Below, piece by piece: positions 21,523 through 32,635 of a stretch of 64,000 nucleotides of DNA (position 1 is the stretch's first letter; each line of letters starts with the position of its first letter). The notes below the pieces were generated by a model, which was not told the origin of the DNA, ran no database searches, and saw nothing but the letters and a program-made list of their open reading frames with translations. Source of the stretch: Rhynchopus sp. YZ270_cl-10 (lineage: Eukaryota > Euglenozoa > Diplonemea > Diplonemida > Diplonemidae); the NCBI GenBank assembly GCA_964035575.1, contig OZ037848.1, positions 496,001 through 560,000 on the forward strand. The letters are read 5' to 3'. Made by a program: the position numbers and the translations under genes.

Positions 21523-22601
21523 TTAAATAAAGTATACGAAAGGATTTGGCACTTTTAGCGTGACTCATTTATTGTGCAATAACTAACGAGTATGTGTCCC
21601 TCCAGGTAGCTTTCCTTACCCTCCCGCCAGCGCTACCGGGAATCCCACGGGACCCCTAGCTAGGCTAGCGGGACTCCCGCTGGGGGGGCTGGCGTACCTG
21701 AGGGGCTGGAGGGAGGCTAAAAAAGGCTGGAGGGTCCCTCCAGCCCTGTTACCCTCCCGCGGGGGAACCTGCAAAAACTCGGTAAACTGGGCCCGGGTGC
21801 TAGCGGGAGGTCGGGAAATGGCTATCGTGCTAGAGCGAGAGACATTCAGAAGATCCCCGCCCATCACAGAATATCATGTCAGCACCGCCTTCCTCACAAT
21901 GAAGTAAGGGGGTGGTGTGTCCTTCGCCTTCATAGGTAATGAAGGAGTCGATTTCTTGTTTCGTAAGTGAGGAGCGTCTTGGACTGTCGTGTCGGTAGCC
22001 GGTCTCGTGTTGCTTCAAGAGACACACGAGCCTGCGGAAACTGGTCTTGCAGTTGCACCCCATACTTCCTCACCAATATGCTGCTCAGCTTACTGAACGC
22101 TGTCCATTACGACGACGATTTGATGCACTGTGCACAAAACAAAGTCGGCTTCCGTGGGCTTACCGTTGGGCTTCCCTAAAAAGCGGTCCCATTCACGGAT
22201 GTACGGTGTCGACGATGCTAGTCCTTCAACAAAACCACTGTAGTGCTCGTCCATCTCTTGTCGGAGGACCGTTTGCGTCTTAGATCCTTCGGCATGTTGC
22301 GTGTGTCAAAAAAAAATGGGAAAAGTGCAAAAAAAAAATCGCAATTTTCAATTTTTAGGCGGGTGGTGGTGCAGGATGTACCAAAATTTAGCGTGAAGTT
22401 ATCGCCAAAAAAAACCCCTGTTTTAGCGTGAAAAAAACAAAAATAAAATCACGCTCCTAAGGAATTGCAGTGAAAAAAAGTGAAAATGCGTGAAATAAAG
22501 TTCAATTAGCGTGGTTTTTATTTGCGAAAAAAACACGGCGTGAAATTATCATTAAAAAGAATCACGCTAAAAGTGCCAAATCCTTCGTATACTTTATTTA
22601 A
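21523..22601. mobile_element. 1.08-kb inverted-repeat element bounded by TTAA
   Basis: Starts TTAAATAAAGTATACGAAAG and ends with its reverse complement CTTTCGTATACTTTATTTAA (one mismatch). The repeat continues inward to GCACTTTTAGCGTGA, about 40 bp in all. TAGCGTGA-type motifs recur near both ends (21560, 22395, 22430, 22505). TTAA at both borders recalls piggyBac-type TTAA target duplication, but the end sequence itself is not piggyBac-like. The interior (21597-21840) is very GC-rich with nested palindromes. Interrupted coding-like DNA lies at 21830-22290. Confidence 0.75.
21830..22290 (-). pseudogene. possible decayed ORF of the TTAA element
   Basis: Two open stretches on the minus strand in different frames read like protein. 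Near 22080-22290 it contains HYSGFVEGLASS, PYIREWDRFLGK and IVVVMDSVQ, then a stop. At 21830-22063 it contains SLTKQEIDSFITYEG and GADMIFCDG. They are split by a stop and a frame change. I cannot name the family. A transposase remnant is the natural guess from position. Confidence 0.3.
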
Positions 22602-23265
22602 CTGTGGAATAAAACTCATAACAGAGGTGCCCGGAACACAGTTTTCAGGTCCAGGTGGGTGAGCAACTTGGGTGAGCAAAAAAAAAGCTACGACACTGTA
22701 CATGGTGGAGGTTGAGGTCAGGCCGACAAATTGGCGAATAGACGAACTCCTATTGTCCCCTCCCCCGACCATCATTGTGCGAGCGCCCCGGGAAATGCTG
22801 AAAACCGACCTCTGTGAAAAAAAAACCCCCCCATAGTGGTACTCCGGGAGGGAATATTGACAGGTCGCTGACAAGGTCGTTTGACCGATTTCCGAAAAAA
22901 GCACCACACAGCGGAAAGGCGGTTCCCTTTCTCGATTGTACCCAACCAGACTGCAGTGAGAGAGATAGAGAGAGGTTTTGACAACAGAAATAGTACACAA
23001 CACTTTTGAATTGTTAGAAAGAAACCTTTTGTTTAAAAATCTGGGAAAGTGCAGTAATGGGAGTAATAAAAGGGGGCTTTTTTTGGCAAAAAATAATAAA
23101 ACAAACAAAATCCACAAGACCGAACGCAGATACGAATATGTTGTGAGAGTAAAAGGAGGCAGCGAAGCCACCTTTTTATAAAATAAAATCTGACTTCAGG
23201 AGAAAATGACAACCGAAGAAAAAAAAGAGAAACCAACTCTTTTGTTTGTCATCTGCAAATTTGTC

Positions 23266-23386
23266 TGTGTTTTTTGCTGTATGAGCTGTGTATTGTCTGT
23301 TAGAACAAAAACTGTACGAAAAACACTTTACAAACCCGCAACCTTCCGACGATTCTATTTCCTTTTTTCCAAATGCCTGGTAATAA
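23266..23386 (+). repeat. family M repeat, copy 2
   Basis: GCTGTATGAGCTGTGTATTG, AAAAACTGTACGAAAAACA, GCAACCTTCCGACGATTCTA. Aligns with 4420-4520. Here the order with the adjacent D copy is M-D. Confidence 0.5.
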
Positions 23387-23391
23387 AAAAA

Positions 23392-23460
23392 AGTGAAGTT
23401 ATTGATGCAGGCACCTCCGACTGACCCACTTACGATGCCAGCCATCCGGATGAAAGCACA
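23392..23460 (+). repeat. family D repeat
   Basis: GAAGTTATTGATGCAGGCAC, CTCCGACTGACCCACTTACG, ATGCCAGCCATCCGGATGAA, AGCAC. It is nearly identical to 51178-51240. CATCCGGATG is a perfect palindrome. Confidence 0.7.
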
Positions 23461-23520
23461 TAAAAAGAACATTTCAAAATAGGGTAGGGTAAATCTGACT
23501 ATTCCCCTAAAAAGAAAAAC

Positions 23521-23550
23521 GATGAGTGTGCCTCTCCACACCTACACTAG
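23521..23550 (-). repeat. HP2 hairpin copy
   Basis: GATGAGTGTGCCTCTCCACA and CCTACACTAG. Partly eroded. Confidence 0.4.
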
Positions 23551-24770
23551 TGTGTAATTCCGTCAATGAATCAAGGGGGGAGGTAAGATACCCGAGGCTC
23601 GTCTCCTGGATATTTATTCTTTCACAGAATAACTAAGCTCCCCTTACCCCTCTACGTCCTTTGTGAAAATTTTTGGAAGAAACCTTAAAAGCAAGCCGCT
23701 TTTTTAACGCTCCTTTTGTGCATTCTCTTGAGGGACAATAAAGGAAGAAGGTTTGGCCTGTGGATAAACTGCATTTTGTTTTTTGAAAGAATAAATATTG
23801 AAACCGGCTTTCGAGATAAAGTAAACTTGTTATTAATGATGAATGTGCCTCGCTCTGTATCAAAATGTAAAAAAAAAAGTGAGGAAATTCAAATGCGAGT
23901 TTCCTCGACGTACACGGCGTATTGGGAGCTCTAGTCTGACTTCTGTACAGACAACTGTTTTTTTTTTCTTCTGAAGGGTCACACTTTTTTTGATACCGGG
24001 GTGGAGGGGAACAGGGAGAGAGACGTGGGAGAGGAACCTTGTAAAACAAGATGCACAAAAAAAAAAAAAAAAAAACGTCTAAGGGGCTGTTATGTGAGCA
24101 AGATTCCATGTGATCAAACTGTGGGGGGGGAAACGCTAAATATAAACAAACTGGGTTTTTGTTTAAAACAACTACCAAAAGAAAAACCAAAAAAAAAAAA
24201 ACAAAAGCAGGGATGAAATGGGGTGTTTTTGGAGGGAAAGTAATGGTGCAAGAAGAAGAGAAAAAAAGAGAAAAAATAAAACTTTGGAAAAATAAAACGG
24301 TACGAAAATTCTAACACCTTCGTCACCTAAAAAATAAAAAGGAAAAACCAAGCATCTGGTACTGATTGTCTGTGAAACGGTATGGGGGCGGTGCAGAGAC
24401 AGAAAAGACGAGAAATGGGGATATTAGGGGTCATTTGAGTGAAGTGAAGAGTGAAGCACAGCAAGACGAGGGAGCGGACACAAATCGTGCGTCACGTATT
24501 TTACTGTTTTAACGCGTACGTTTTGGTTTTTGGTTTGTTTGTTTGCTTTTTTTTTTGTGTCTTATTTGTCGTTGCTGCTGTTGTACCGCCAATCGCCGAA
24601 GCTCCCACCCATAAGGGTTGCTATTGGCCGCAGTGCTTGCAGATGGTATCGACATTTGTCGTACTTCACTGTTTGAAGTAAGTCACAAAAAAAAAAAATA
24701 TATATCGTTTGGCTCTTGTGTACCCGTATCAAGCAATCTCCACACGTTTTTTGTCACTCACGTTATGGTG

Positions 24771-24843
24771 TTTGACAATCGCCTAAGTACCCACCTTGGT
24801 GGGTAACCAGGGAACTCAAATGTTGTCCGAAGCCTTCCGTGCT
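24771..24843 (-). repeat. family F repeat
   Basis: GACAATCGCCTAAGT, then a perfect hairpin ACCCACC-TT-GGTGGGT (24789-24804), then GTCCGAAGCC, which on the minus strand is GGC-TTCG-GAC. Confidence 0.7.
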
Positions 24844-24966
24844 ATGCCACCTTGAAATTTGGCGGGAGTTTAGTGGGGTTTGGTTAAATACCATTAAACA
24901 CCTCCAAACACCACCAAATTTCAGGAAAAAATAGGCGACTAGGTTTTAAAATAAAGAAAAGCTTAC

Positions 24967-25001
24967 AAGATGAACCTAAGCCTCTCGTGCTTAGCCACCT
25001 T
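24967..25001 (-). repeat. HP1 hairpin copy, near consensus
   Basis: AAGATGAACCTAAGC, loop CTCTCGT, GCTTAG, CCACCTT. On the minus strand the basal stem AAGGTGG/TTCATCTT and inner stem CTAAGC/GCTTAG enclose ACGAGAG. Confidence 0.75.
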
Positions 25002-25837
25002 AAAATACAAAAATCATATGCATTGATCACGCTCTTCATGAGCATGTGAATTTCTTTTTCTCATTTGCTTTTCTAAAAAGGTCACCATGAAGGTTGCTTC
25101 GTGGCGGAAATACAAGAGACCTTTGGTAAACCTCATGTTCCTGCATTCCATGGACTAGCTTTCATTTAAATACAATGGCGTGCGCTCACTTCGAGCGACT
25201 GTAACTTAGCACCTAATGGGAAAAACAAAATTTTGAAAAAACTGCGTTAGAAAAAAAAAACTTATTTTTTCCAGACGAATGGAAAGCTATCATAAGACGT
25301 GGAGGGTGGAGGGTGGAGGGGGGGGAACACGCGTAGGTTTTCGGGAACAGAGCACAGTATTTTTTTTTCGTTTGATAAAATGTTGTGTAGTTGCAAACTC
25401 CACTTTTGTTTATCCTTCTCGGGCAAAAAGAGCCCGGTATCTCTCTGTGCATTTCTTGTTCTTTGCGCTATAAAAAGGGGGGTTTTTTGATAAGCTGCTA
25501 AGCCGCCATTCAGACAGTCTTCATTTTTTATTTATTTCCCCCCCCTGGTTGTGTCGACAACGACTTTACAACGGGGTCAAGGTCTCGACTCAAATGACAC
25601 TTGAAGAAATTTTTTTTTTTTGCACTCTACGATTTGACGCGATACTTCGTTTTATATTTTTTATGGACATCTCAACAGATGAACATAAAAAAAAGGGGGG
25701 TGGCAGATAAAAGTGGATATGAAGGTGTGCAGGATACGTTGGACAGGGTCCAATGACGAAGTAACATGAGGGTAGGGTGTGGGTTGTTAGACAGCTGGTG
25801 CCACACCTGGGTATGACGTCCTTTCAAAGAAAAATGT

Positions 25838-25930
25838 TATGATGATCTAAGCCGTGCTAAGTCACCTCAAGTTTAAAGAGAAAAGTGTATAGGATGATCC
25901 TAAGCCTCTCGTGCTTAGTCACCTCAAGTT
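25838..25930 (-). repeat. tandem pair of HP1 hairpins
   Basis: GATGATCTAAGCCGTGCTAA, GTCACCTCAAGTTTAAA at 25840, then GATGATCCTAAGC, CTCTCGT, GCTTAG, TCACCTCAAGTTTAAA at 25892. The shared 3' flank TCAAGTTTAAA shows local duplication of hairpin plus flank. Confidence 0.75.
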
Positions 25931-26157
25931 TAAAACAAACCGTTGTAGAGAGGCTAGATATTTTGAAAAATTTAGTACTGACTGACACCCAAAAGGGGCA
26001 CTCGCTTGGTCCTCTTTCTTCCTTTGCTTCGTGGCTCTGCCTACAGAAATTATATTGGGGTGTAAAATATGTTGAACCTTTGTACTGGGAATCTGGCATA
26101 ATTTTCCCCAACATTAGCACAAAAAAAAGTAGAAACATATTTACTATGATACCAAGC

Positions 26158-26205
26158 TTTGGTTGTATTCGTGCAGACATCCGAGGATGTCCACAAAAGC
26201 CTATT
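26158..26205 (+). repeat. family H repeat
   Basis: TTGTATTCGTGCAGACATCC, GAGGATGTCCAC. Compare TTGTATTGGTGTAGACACCC, GAGGATGCACTCCAC at 54566. Confidence 0.5.
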
Positions 26206-26334
26206 TGAGTCGCTAAAAAACAAAACAAAAATCCTCTCTACATAGGTGCGGGAAGGGGTGGTATGTAATGAATTCAATTCGTTTTCGGCGTTGCTTTTGA
26301 TAAACGTGTTACTTATTTGTGTGCATTCTTTTTT

Positions 26335-26402
26335 GTTATCGACAATCGCCCACCTTGAGTTGGGTCTGCACAGTCAAATGTCTCCCGAAGGCATATTGCA
26401 CT
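26335..26402 (-). repeat. family F repeat, diverged
   Basis: GTTATCGACAATCGCCCACC, TTGAGTTGGGTCTGCA, then CTCCCGAAGGC. The hairpin is partly lost. Confidence 0.5.
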
Positions 26403-26600
26403 CAAAGTATTAGTTTGCTTGTTTTCTGTTTTATTAGTGGGGTGGGGGAGAGCATCACGCCCTATGGCACACTCAAGATGGGTGCAAGTGCTCGCTTTTT
26501 CTGAATCAGTTGAAATTGTTTATGTTCTGTTCTTGTTGCTGTCTCTACAAATAGGCGAAAGGATCTTACGGGGTTTTGCCTTTCAAAAAAAAAAAAAAAT

Positions 26601-26645
26601 AGGTGAAGTTGATAGTGCGAAATGGGACGCAGGGCACTGGAAAAA
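26601..26645 (+). repeat. family C repeat, short variant
   Basis: GGTGAAGTTGATAGTGCGAA, ATGGGACGCAGGGCACTG. The outer pairing is kept and the inner hairpin is lost. Confidence 0.5.
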
Positions 26646-27035
26646 TTTTTTTTTTTTTTTGAAATAACAAATGGCGCCGGGTTGTCTTCACCGGCTGTTT
26701 CTGCACATATCGAGAAATTGCAACGATAAAACAAAAAAAACAAAAAGGGGTGAATTGTAGGTGAATTATAGTGCAGACAAACTTGGGAGAGCACAAAGCA
26801 CGCCCGGCTGTTTGGCTGAAAACACCCACCACGACATGAAGCTTGTGACATGATATACGGGACTACATATCCCGTGTTGTGCGCCTCTGGGCAAGACCAC
26901 AGCTGAAGATTATAGCCACGGCGCCCATCACCTATAGCCACGGTTGAAATTTCGTGTTGCGTAGTCACGTACATCCTTGCAACTGTCGCGCGCAATGAAA
27001 TCGTGAATCATTCTGGGGGGGGGGAAAACATGTTG

Positions 27036-27070
27036 AAAGATGAAGGAGCCTCTCTCGTGCACATACACAG
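27036..27070 (-). repeat. HP2 hairpin copy
   Basis: GAAAGATGAAGGAGC, loop CTCTCTCGT, GCACATACACAG. Confidence 0.5.
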
Positions 27071-27446
27071 ACGACCAACAGGAAATATTTCGTACAGGAA
27101 ATATCCACACATACTTTCCAACACACGATGGATTTTTTTTTTAAAGGGGGGCGCCTTTCTTTGGGCCAAGGTACAACCCGTTTCCCTCTTTTTCCCTACT
27201 ATTAGTTTTGCACAATACTCTTGAACCTCTGTCTTTTATTAAGGCAGATTTTGCCCGTCAGGTAGAGTTAAGGGAGTTGCAGTGGACTTTCTTATATCTT
27301 CAATTTACACAAAGACACAGCACATCGTATGACTGGTTACTCAACAAACACACGCAAAAGGGATGTCAGGGGAGGTGTTTCAAATATTGTAATTTGGTGG
27401 TTGGAAAAAAGAAGAGAATGAAGTAAAAAACGAAATCCTTACAAGA

Positions 27447-27477
27447 ATAGATGAACGTGCTGCGTGCACACATCTTA
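27447..27477 (-). repeat. HP2 hairpin copy, short loop
   Basis: TAGATGAACGTGC, TGC, GTGCACACATCTTA. The basal stem AGATG/CATCT is perfect. The inner stem reads CGTGC. Confidence 0.6.
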
Positions 27478-27722
27478 GAGATGAACGGCAACAAAATCTC
27501 GCACAAATAAAATTTGGGGAATGCGACAGTGGAAGATAACAATAACACAAATGAAAAATATTTAAATACCTTCGACCGACCCACAAAAAAGGATTTGCCA
27601 AGACCCTAAGCTTCTACCTTGACAAAGAGGTAACAGATACACGCACACATACCCCACCGTCGAATATTTAAAAACATTTCTCCACTATCGACGTACGGTA
27701 CAAACCCTACGCCACCCCTCCC

Positions 27723-30700
27723 TTAGACGTACTGGATTACCATCTTGCTGCGGGAGGCTGATCGGCCTCCGCTTGATGATGTACCTTTTCTCCCCCCGTT
27801 TGAGCTTTCCAACGGGTCACTGTTGAGGAAGGTCACCAGGTCATCGTAGGGCATGTCGTTAACGCGATCACGCGAATCCGTTGTGTTGCCACGTTTGCGG
27901 AAGGTGCGTGATGATGATACTGTGGTCTCTGCGTCGGGCATGAGTCCGGATGACTTGCAGGTGCGTGATGCAACAGGTACAGCGGAGAGCGGTACAAAGT
28001 CCGTCAGGGACGATCCCGACACATCAGACCCATTCGATGGGTGGTACTGCGATAGGTCCTCCGGCTCGTGTACCAGAAGCTCCTCCTCTTCTGCAGCGTT
28101 CATCTTGCCGTTCTGCCAGTCATCAACAGACCCCTTCGCAGCCGCATCCAGAGCGCCCTTCCGTCTCCCGATCCAAAGATCCACGACATACAGGATAATG
28201 TCATACGCCCCCTTAAAGGCAAGTAACATAGCAGATACCAAAAGCAAAAATCCTGCAATCCCCGAAATGGTGCTGACAGTGTCCTTTGGCTCGCCTTTCA
28301 TAATAAGTGCGATGGACATAAGCGCGACGGCGACGAACATCATCCCGCTCATGAGGCACGCCACGATGTAGTCGAAGGTCGAGTTGTACGGACGCAGGTA
28401 CGCAATGGCGAAGAAGAAGGCGGCAAGGCCGATGGTGATCATCACGTTGCGTGTCACGCACATCTCAAAGGTCGTTGGCTTCCACGCAGACGAGAAGGCA
28501 AGGAACATGATCTGCACCATCTCCACAAGGGAGAACCAGTGGTAGTTCCCACGGTAGGTCTCAAAGAAGAGACCCCACTTCGCCACGTAGTTCTCGTCAG
28601 CTCCGTCCTTGCGCACCCAGAGCTCACGGCCAAAGACCATGATGTAGGCATGGCGCTGCCACCCTGTCAGCACCTTCTTCTGCATCTCGTCGTCACCAGT
28701 GTACTTCCCGCAGATCTGTGCTGCATCCTCGTTCACACGTGGGTCCGGCACGTTTGTGGCGTGGAAGCGTGCTGGGCGGAGCAGCATCCGCCACATCACC
28801 AACGGAAGCGAGGCACATCCAATCAGCACAATCCACCCCAGAACAGCCACAGCCGCCGGTGCACGCGAAGGGAAGAACGCCATCCCCGACGCTGCCATGC
28901 TTGTCCCCATCAGCAGCCAGATCAGCGGCAGGTACAGAAGCCCCGGTGCACGCACGTAGAACAGTGCTGTGCCCCACGAGATCCCAAAGCAGCTCGTCTG
29001 CACCAGAGCCATGCAGTAGTTCACCAGCAGGAACACAAGCAGGATCCCAATGTTCGACACCACAGCACCCAGAAAGTACTTGTGGTTGTGTGTCCCAATC
29101 CCGAACAGCAGTGGGTGGAACTCCCAGTCCAGAGGCTCCGCGTGGTCCAAGTCCACGTCGTCCACTTTGCACTCCACGTTCATCAGTGCCTTCACGCGTC
29201 CACCCGACGTGCTCACGGCAGCACTCGCCGTGGCTGCTGACGCTGACTCGGGTGTCTTCTTTGCTGACGACCCTGCAATGATAGGGGCAGACGTCCTCGG
29301 CACATCTGTCTCATCAAACGCTGCCTGCAGTGGAGGCTCCGCTGTCGGCGACAGTGTTGCAGGTGCAACAGACGTGGGCGATGGTGTCGGTACATCTGTC
29401 TCAGGGGCAGTGGTGTTAAGTTCAGGGGCGTCTGTGTCCGGTGCATCTGTCTCAGGCACGGTCGTGTTAGGCGCCAAAGTCTGTGGTGGCATTGGGGCAG
29501 GTGTGCGTGGCGAGAACGTGCGCGGTGCAGGTGTGGGCGGTGCACCTGTGTCGGGTGCAGTGGTGGGCGCAATTGTATCGGGAATAAGTGTCTGTGGTGC
29601 CGTCGTTGCAGGCGCAGATGTTAAGGGCGCGATAGTTGAGGGTGCAGTTGTGGCAGGTGCGACAGTTGGTGCAATAGTCGCAGGTGCAGATGTTAAGGGC
29701 GCAGTCGTGGCGGGTGCGGTAGTTGTGGGTGCAGATGTCGCAGGCGCCGATGTTGTAGGTGCTGGTGTTAAGGGCGCAGTGGTTGCAGGTGGACGTGTTG
29801 CAGGTGCAATGGTTTCAGGTGCCGGTGTTAAGGGTGCGACAGTTGCAGGTGCAGATGTTAAGGGTGCAGTGGTTTCAGGTGCAGTTGTATCTGGGGCAGA
29901 TGTTAGTGGTACAGGTGTTGGGGGTGATGGTGTAGGTGGGGAAGGTGTCAATGGTGCTGGGGTTTCGGGTGCTGGTGTCGGTGGTGAAGGTGTCAGTGGT
30001 GCAGGTGTTGGAGGTGATGGTGTAGGTGGCGATGGCGTTGGTGGCGCAGGTGTCGGTGGCGCAGGCGACAGTGGTGCAGGTGTTGGGGGTGCAGGTGTAG
30101 GAGGAGATGGCGTGGGTGGTGCTGGTGTTGGTGGTGACGGTGTCGGTGGCGCAGGTGTCGGCGGGGAAGGTGTTGGTGGCGATGGTGTAGGAGGTGACGG
30201 TGTTGGGGGTGCAGGTGTTGGCGGGGAAGGTGTTGGTGGTGACGGTGTCGGCGGCGCAGGTGTCGGCGGGGAAGGTGTCGGTGGCGATGGCGTGGGTGGC
30301 GACGGTGTTGGCGGTGATGGGGTGGGAGGTGACGGTGTCGGCGGCGCAGGTGTTGGCGGGGAAGGTGTTGGTGGTGATGGCGTGGGTGGCGACGGCGTCG
30401 GCGGTGAGGGTGTCGGTGGCGCAGGTGTCGGCGGGGAAGGTGTCGGTGGTGATGGCGTGGGTGGCGACGGTGTTGGCGGTGATGGGGTGGGAGGTGACGG
30501 TGTCGGCGGCGCAGGTGTTGGCGGGGAAGGTGTCGGTGGTGATGGCGTGGGTGGCGACGGCGTTGGTGGTGATGGTGTCGGTGGTGACGGTGTTGGCGGG
30601 GAAGGTGTTGGTGGCGACGGTGTCGGTGGCGCAGGTGTCGGTGGTGACGGTGTTGGTGGTGAAGGTGTCGGTGGCGCCGGTGTGTCCGGGGCGGTCGTTG

Positions 30701-31886
30701 TGGGAGCCGGTGTCGGTGGAGGATGTGTGACCCCCCCCATATCTGCGTCGTATGCACAGAGATGCTTGGCCGCGCCCATAGAGCACTGCGCCTCAACGAA
30801 CCCGACGTCGCCGTCGTACTGCGCGCAGTCGGCAGTGGGCATGCTCGGCTGTCCTGAGCAGCTGCCCCACAACATGGGATCCTCCCACTGCTCATTGTTG
30901 CCTTCTGTGTGGAATTTGTCGCCACACCAGACTGTCTTCCAGTTGTAGGGCTCACCCGAGGACCACTTCCATCCAGTCATATCCTTGACAAGGCCTGTCC
31001 AGAGCGCACCACCACTCTGCTTGTTGGTGGTGTAGTAGACCATGAACCAGTCGTCCCACACGTCGTCGATGTGGATGGACGTACTTCCGGCCTTGGTAGT
31101 GTCGCAGGCATCAGGGTCGTAGGAGCCGCGTGCAGACAGGAAGATGCATTTGTCCTTGTAGAAGGTGTGCGTGTTGTCGCAGGGGCTGCTCCCTAGGTAG
31201 TAGCGTATGTCAAAGAGACGCGTCGACTTATCGACGTCGTCGTCGTCCTCAATCTCGTCCTTCGGGTCGCCGTTACTACCTATCATGCAACCGAAGTAGA
31301 ACCCCGTCGTGTCCAGCCTGTCGAGCGCCACACTCGCCCCACCCAGCTGGTCGATCTCCACGCTCAGTGTGTCCGACGCCTTTTCGTACGTCACCCCAAG
31401 GTGGTGCCACACGCCGTGCGTTGTGGGAATCTCAAGCAAATCTACCCTTTTGGCGTCGTCCTTGCGCATACGGACGAGAAGCTTTGTGTCGGGAGCGTTC
31501 TTTTGCACACAAATCTGGAGGGAGTCATCTAGGCCTTCGGTGCCCCAGGCGATGAGGCTCTGGTGGCCGTTGTCTTCCTCGGTGAGGAACCACATGGAGA
31601 GGAAGAGGTCCTCCTTTAGGTTGAGCTCCTGCTGCGGGTCGTTGACGGCTGCGCAGTAGTCTTTGTCATCAAGCACACCAATTCTGCTGAAGTCGGTGCG
31701 ATCGCTTGTGTCCTTCTCCATCCTGAAGTGCGGGGAAGGGATCGGGTGTCTGCTCCTCGACGCATCTTTGCCTGCATTGTCTTTGTTGAACAGCCAGCGC
31801 GCCACCTCGTCGTACCCTGCATAGACAGGTGTCACGCACACCTGTGCACACAGCAGCACTGCACACAGCTTCGCCCACACCATCAT
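27723..31886 (-). CDS. LamG/C-type-lectin surface protein with Pro/Thr stalk and 7TM-like C-terminus
   Basis: 1387 residues, paralogue of 8873-13069. Signal peptide [15 protein letters not shown]; LamG-like region about 85-230 ([22 protein letters not shown]); lectin-like region about 240-380 ([41 protein letters not shown]). The Pro/Thr stalk, about 385-830, is mostly SPPTP and APPTP pentads, then more varied APATS types. The membrane region, about 929-1245, has seven predicted segments. The tail ends in MVIQYV. The membrane module is almost identical in DNA to the paralogue, while ectodomain and tail differ strongly. No clear pyrimidine-AG acceptor precedes the ATG, only T-rich DNA. Ligand unknown. 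Confidence 0.9.
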   Translation of the reverse strand: MMVWAKLCAVLLCAQVCVTPVYAGYDEVARWLFNKDNAGKDASRSRHPIPSPHFRMEKDTSDRTDFSRIGVLDDKDYCAAVNDPQQELNLKEDLFLSMWFLTEEDNGHQSLIAWGTEGLDDSLQICVQKNAPDTKLLVRMRKDDAKRVDLLEIPTTHGVWHHLGVTYEKASDTLSVEIDQLGGASVALDRLDTTGFYFGCMIGSNGDPKDEIEDDDDVDKSTRLFDIRYYLGSSPCDNTHTFYKDKCIFLSARGSYDPDACDTTKAGSTSIHIDDVWDDWFMVYYTTNKQSGGALWTGLVKDMTGWKWSSGEPYNWKTVWCGDKFHTEGNNEQWEDPMLWGSCSGQPSMPTADCAQYDGDVGFVEAQCSMGAAKHLCAYDADMGGVTHPPPTPAPTTTAPDTPAPPTPSPPTPSPPTPAPPTPSPPTPSPPTPSPPTPSPPTPSPPTPSPPTPSPPTPAPPTPSPPTPSPPTPSPPTPSPPTPSPPTPAPPTPSPPTPSPPTPSPPTPSPPTPAPPTPSPPTPSPPTPSPPTPSPPTPSPPTPAPPTPSPPTPSPPTPAPPTPSPPTPSPPTPSPPTPAPPTPSPPTPAPPTPSPPTPAPPTPAPLSPAPPTPAPPTPSPPTPSPPTPAPLTPSPPTPAPETPAPLTPSPPTPSPPTPVPLTSAPDTTAPETTAPLTSAPATVAPLTPAPETIAPATRPPATTAPLTPAPTTSAPATSAPTTTAPATTAPLTSAPATIAPTVAPATTAPSTIAPLTSAPATTAPQTLIPDTIAPTTAPDTGAPPTPAPRTFSPRTPAPMPPQTLAPNTTVPETDAPDTDAPELNTTAPETDVPTPSPTSVAPATLSPTAEPPLQAAFDETDVPRTSAPIIAGSSAKKTPESASAATASAAVSTSGGRVKALMNVECKVDDVDLDHAEPLDWEFHPLLFGIGTHNHKYFLGAVVSNIGILLVFLLVNYCMALVQTSCFGISWGTALFYVRAPGLLYLPLIWLLMGTSMAASGMAFFPSRAPAAVAVLGWIVLIGCASLPLVMWRMLLRPARFHATNVPDPRVNEDAAQICGKYTGDDEMQKKVLTGWQRHAYIMVFGRELWVRKDGADENYVAKWGLFFETYRGNYHWFSLVEMVQIMFLAFSSAWKPTTFEMCVTRNVMITIGLAAFFFAIAYLRPYNSTFDYIVACLMSGMMFVAVALMSIALIMKGEPKDTVSTISGIAGFLLLVSAMLLAFKGAYDIILYVVDLWIGRRKGALDAAAKGSVDDWQNGKMNAAEEEELLVHEPEDLSQYHPSNGSDVSGSSLTDFVPLSAVPVASRTCKSSGLMPDAETTVSSSRTFRKRGNTTDSRDRVNDMPYDDLVTFLNSDPLESSNGGRKGTSSSGGRSASRSKMVIQYV

Positions 31887-32635
31887 GTCACGTCAAAAAA
31901 CGAAAAAAAAAATCAAAACAAAACAAAAAATAGGGTGTCAAATAAAAAACGGTACAACCTCTCCAGGTCTTCCCTGTGTTTGTTGAGGGTGGGGGTTTGA
32001 GGGGATGAAGGACGAATGGGGTAGTAAAACCCTCGATCGTTTGGATGAGGGGGGGGAAGGTCGAAAGGCTTGAAAAGACAATGCTTTTTTTTAAGTTTTA
32101 CGTGGTGCCCCTCACCCCCTATCAACAGTGGCCCCCAGGTGGGTTCTGTTTTTGATCCGTTGGAATGGGTGTATACGTTTTTCCCTCCGTGCAACTTATT
32201 GCAACACCAATAGGCTGTTTGATGGATGAAGCCATCTTCTTTGTTTGTTTGTTTTTTTTTGTTTTTTTTTTTGTTTTGCTTTTTTGTAATATCGACAGTA
32301 ACCTGGGTTCTGTACACAAAAAGTAGCTCGAAGGCTAGCCCTCAACCCAACAATTTTTCTTTTTTGCTTTTTGTAGCACGATCATCACGTTAAAATATGA
32401 TGGTTCTGTGCTCAATTACACCCCGACCTATGAGAAGAGCGAATTCTTATCGTTTTTTCAAAACTTGAGAAAAAAAATACTGTGCCCAGAAAACACATAC
32501 GTACAAATTATTTCAGAAAGTCACAAAAATACTAACATGCTACGGAGGGCTTCAAAGAGATTTAAAAGAAAGATGCCGGACGTTCAAAACCTGCTTTTTA
32601 GCATTTACTTCACACAGACACACAACCTCCCTTTT
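31887..32635. other. intergenic spacer, nothing recognised
   Basis: T-rich and A-rich runs between the methyltransferase stop and the lectin gene. None of the named repeat families is seen. It should contain the acceptor of the downstream gene and the polyadenylation site of the methyltransferase mRNA. Confidence 0.5.

Larger units (their letters stand above)
13138..27722. other. 14.6-kb intergenic region dominated by inverted-repeat elements
   Basis: There are no large open frames. The centre (14379-22601) is a near-continuous run of inverted-repeat elements listed separately. The flanks carry HP1, HP2, HP3, C, D, F, H and M copies. Short GA runs lie at 17483-17503 and 18150-18175. I see nothing nameable in 20100-21270, 22610-23260 or 23560-24760 beyond homopolymers and an HP2 remnant at 23838. 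Confidence 0.6.

Noticed and set aside
25885..26208. 107-codon plus-strand frame
   Set aside because: It starts inside an HP1 copy and ends within a family H repeat; no protein-like conservation evident.
29050..30948. 632-codon plus-strand frame
   Set aside because: Antisense shadow of the gene at 27723-31886, created by its 15-bp repeat.
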